Assembly: GCF_001697145.1 (NCBI RefSeq)
Contig: NZ_CP012719.1
Span: forward strand, 1,336,501 to 1,400,500
Origin: Streptococcus anginosus
GTDB taxonomy: Bacteria; Bacillota; Bacilli; Lactobacillales; Streptococcaceae
Reading direction: 5' to 3'
DNA: 64,000 nt
The notes beneath the pieces are model-generated. The model made no database searches, was not told the origin of the DNA, and saw only the letters and a list, made by a program, of their open reading frames with translations. The translations under genes were made by a program, and so were the position numbers. Below are positions 63,554 through 64,000 of this stretch, piece after piece; position 1 is the first letter of the stretch, and every line of letters begins with the position of its first letter.

Positions 63554-63985
63554 ATGAAAGTTATACTAGGTACAGACCGTGATGGTTTTGAGTTAAAAAA
63601 TAAAGTAAAAACTCATTTACTCCAACTTGGTTATGACATTAAAGATCTCAACGAACAAGAAGGTGCTGCTGATTTTGTCGACTCGACAGACGCTCTTGTT
63701 GAAGAATTACGAAAAGATGATACTGCCCGTGGTATTTTGTTTGACCGTTTTGCAGTTGGTTCTTATATGGTTGCGAATAAACACCGTGGGATCATTTGTG
63801 CTGCTGTTTCAGATGAGCATTCTGCCATGATGACCATTCGCCACAATTCTACACGCATTATCACTCTCGGTGCAGCTATTCTCGGTGAAGAATTGGCAAA
63901 TGCCTGTGCAGAAGCTTATTTAAAAGCTGACTATGATGCTGGGCGTCACCAAGTTCGCATTGATATGCTTAATAAATTATGTTAA
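63554..63985 (+). CDS. lacA: Galactose-6-phosphate isomerase subunit LacA
   Basis: A 143-residue subunit of the heteromeric galactose-6-phosphate isomerase, which makes tagatose-6-phosphate. It belongs to the RpiB/LacAB family: ILGTDRDGFELKNKVKTHL at the start and GIICAAVSDEHSAMMTIRHNSTRIITLGAAILG (near 78-110). AGGAGG precedes ATG. The bases after the stop contain GTAGGAGGAAAA, the ribosome site of a following gene, presumably lacB, beyond the right edge. Confidence 0.95.
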   Translation: MKVILGTDRDGFELKNKVKTHLLQLGYDIKDLNEQEGAADFVDSTDALVEELRKDDTARGILFDRFAVGSYMVANKHRGIICAAVSDEHSAMMTIRHNSTRIITLGAAILGEELANACAEAYLKADYDAGRHQVRIDMLNKLC

Positions 63986-64000
63986 AGGGTAGGAGGAAAA

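Overview
The window is chromosomal DNA of a low-GC Gram-positive coccus, almost certainly a Streptococcus. Supporting signs are LPSTG sortase signals, PTS and lac/tagatose genes, the linked flavodoxin - DHH phosphodiesterase - L31 type B genes, a ProWX fusion choline/betaine transporter, nrdHEF with NrdR boxes, AGGAGG ribosome sites, many extended -10 promoters and a Cas9 close to those of S. pyogenes and S. mutans. The sanguinis, anginosus or mutans side of the genus fits best, but I cannot name the species. I saw no rRNA or tRNA gene, insertion sequence or prophage.

Layout. (1) 1-4.9 kb: a cellobiose-family PTS (IIA, IIB, IIC) with SorC and DeoR regulators and a divergent glycyl-radical-enzyme activase; the matching pyruvate formate-lyase-like gene should lie off the left edge. 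(2) 4.9-11.2 kb: Rrf2 regulator, phosphoesterase, and a two-gene FtsX/MacB-like exporter with a divergent TetR regulator. (3) 11.3-14.2 kb: thrS and a P-loop kinase gene behind one T-box leader. (4) 14.2-22.6 kb: a complete type II-A CRISPR-Cas locus: 27 repeats/26 spacers, leader, csn2, cas2, cas1, cas9, and a divergently transcribed tracrRNA. (5) 22.7-38.8 kb: housekeeping genes (sufB, flavodoxin, DHH phosphodiesterase, L31, L,D-carboxypeptidase, choline/betaine ABC transporter, PepV, nitroreductase, UvrC, PTS Enzyme I and HPr) and one decayed oxidoreductase gene. (6) 39-43 kb: class Ib ribonucleotide reductase. (7) 43-52.5 kb: CPBP protease, XRE/DUF3169 pair, cell-wall C69 dipeptidase, DJ-1-like protein, PlsC, P-type ATPase, TrmN6 and a GIY-YIG protein. 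(8) 52.5-64 kb: a galactan/lactose/galactose block with GH53 galactanase, LacEFG, LacT, a galactitol-type PTS, LacC and LacA.

The most interesting structure is in the cas9-tracrRNA intergenic region. A predicted long tracrRNA starts at an extended -10 promoter. Its first 14 nt (22331-22344) are perfectly complementary to a site in the initially transcribed region of the cas promoter. That site (22228-22241) is followed by an AGG PAM. The 14 nt run straight into a degenerate CRISPR repeat (22345-22380), and the normal tracrRNA follows downstream. This is the architecture of a natural single-guide RNA that lets Cas9 repress its own operon, as known for the long tracrRNA of S. pyogenes. Here the repeat and anti-repeat are separated by an unusually long segment that also holds the short tracrRNA promoter.

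In the sugar block, secreted galactanase would produce galacto-oligosaccharides. These enter through LacEF or the galactitol-type PTS, are split by LacG, and feed LacA(B)-LacC(D). CcpA-like cre sites overlap the -35 boxes of three promoters. The galactanase gene has an in-frame stop just before its sortase anchor, so the enzyme is probably released instead of wall-bound.
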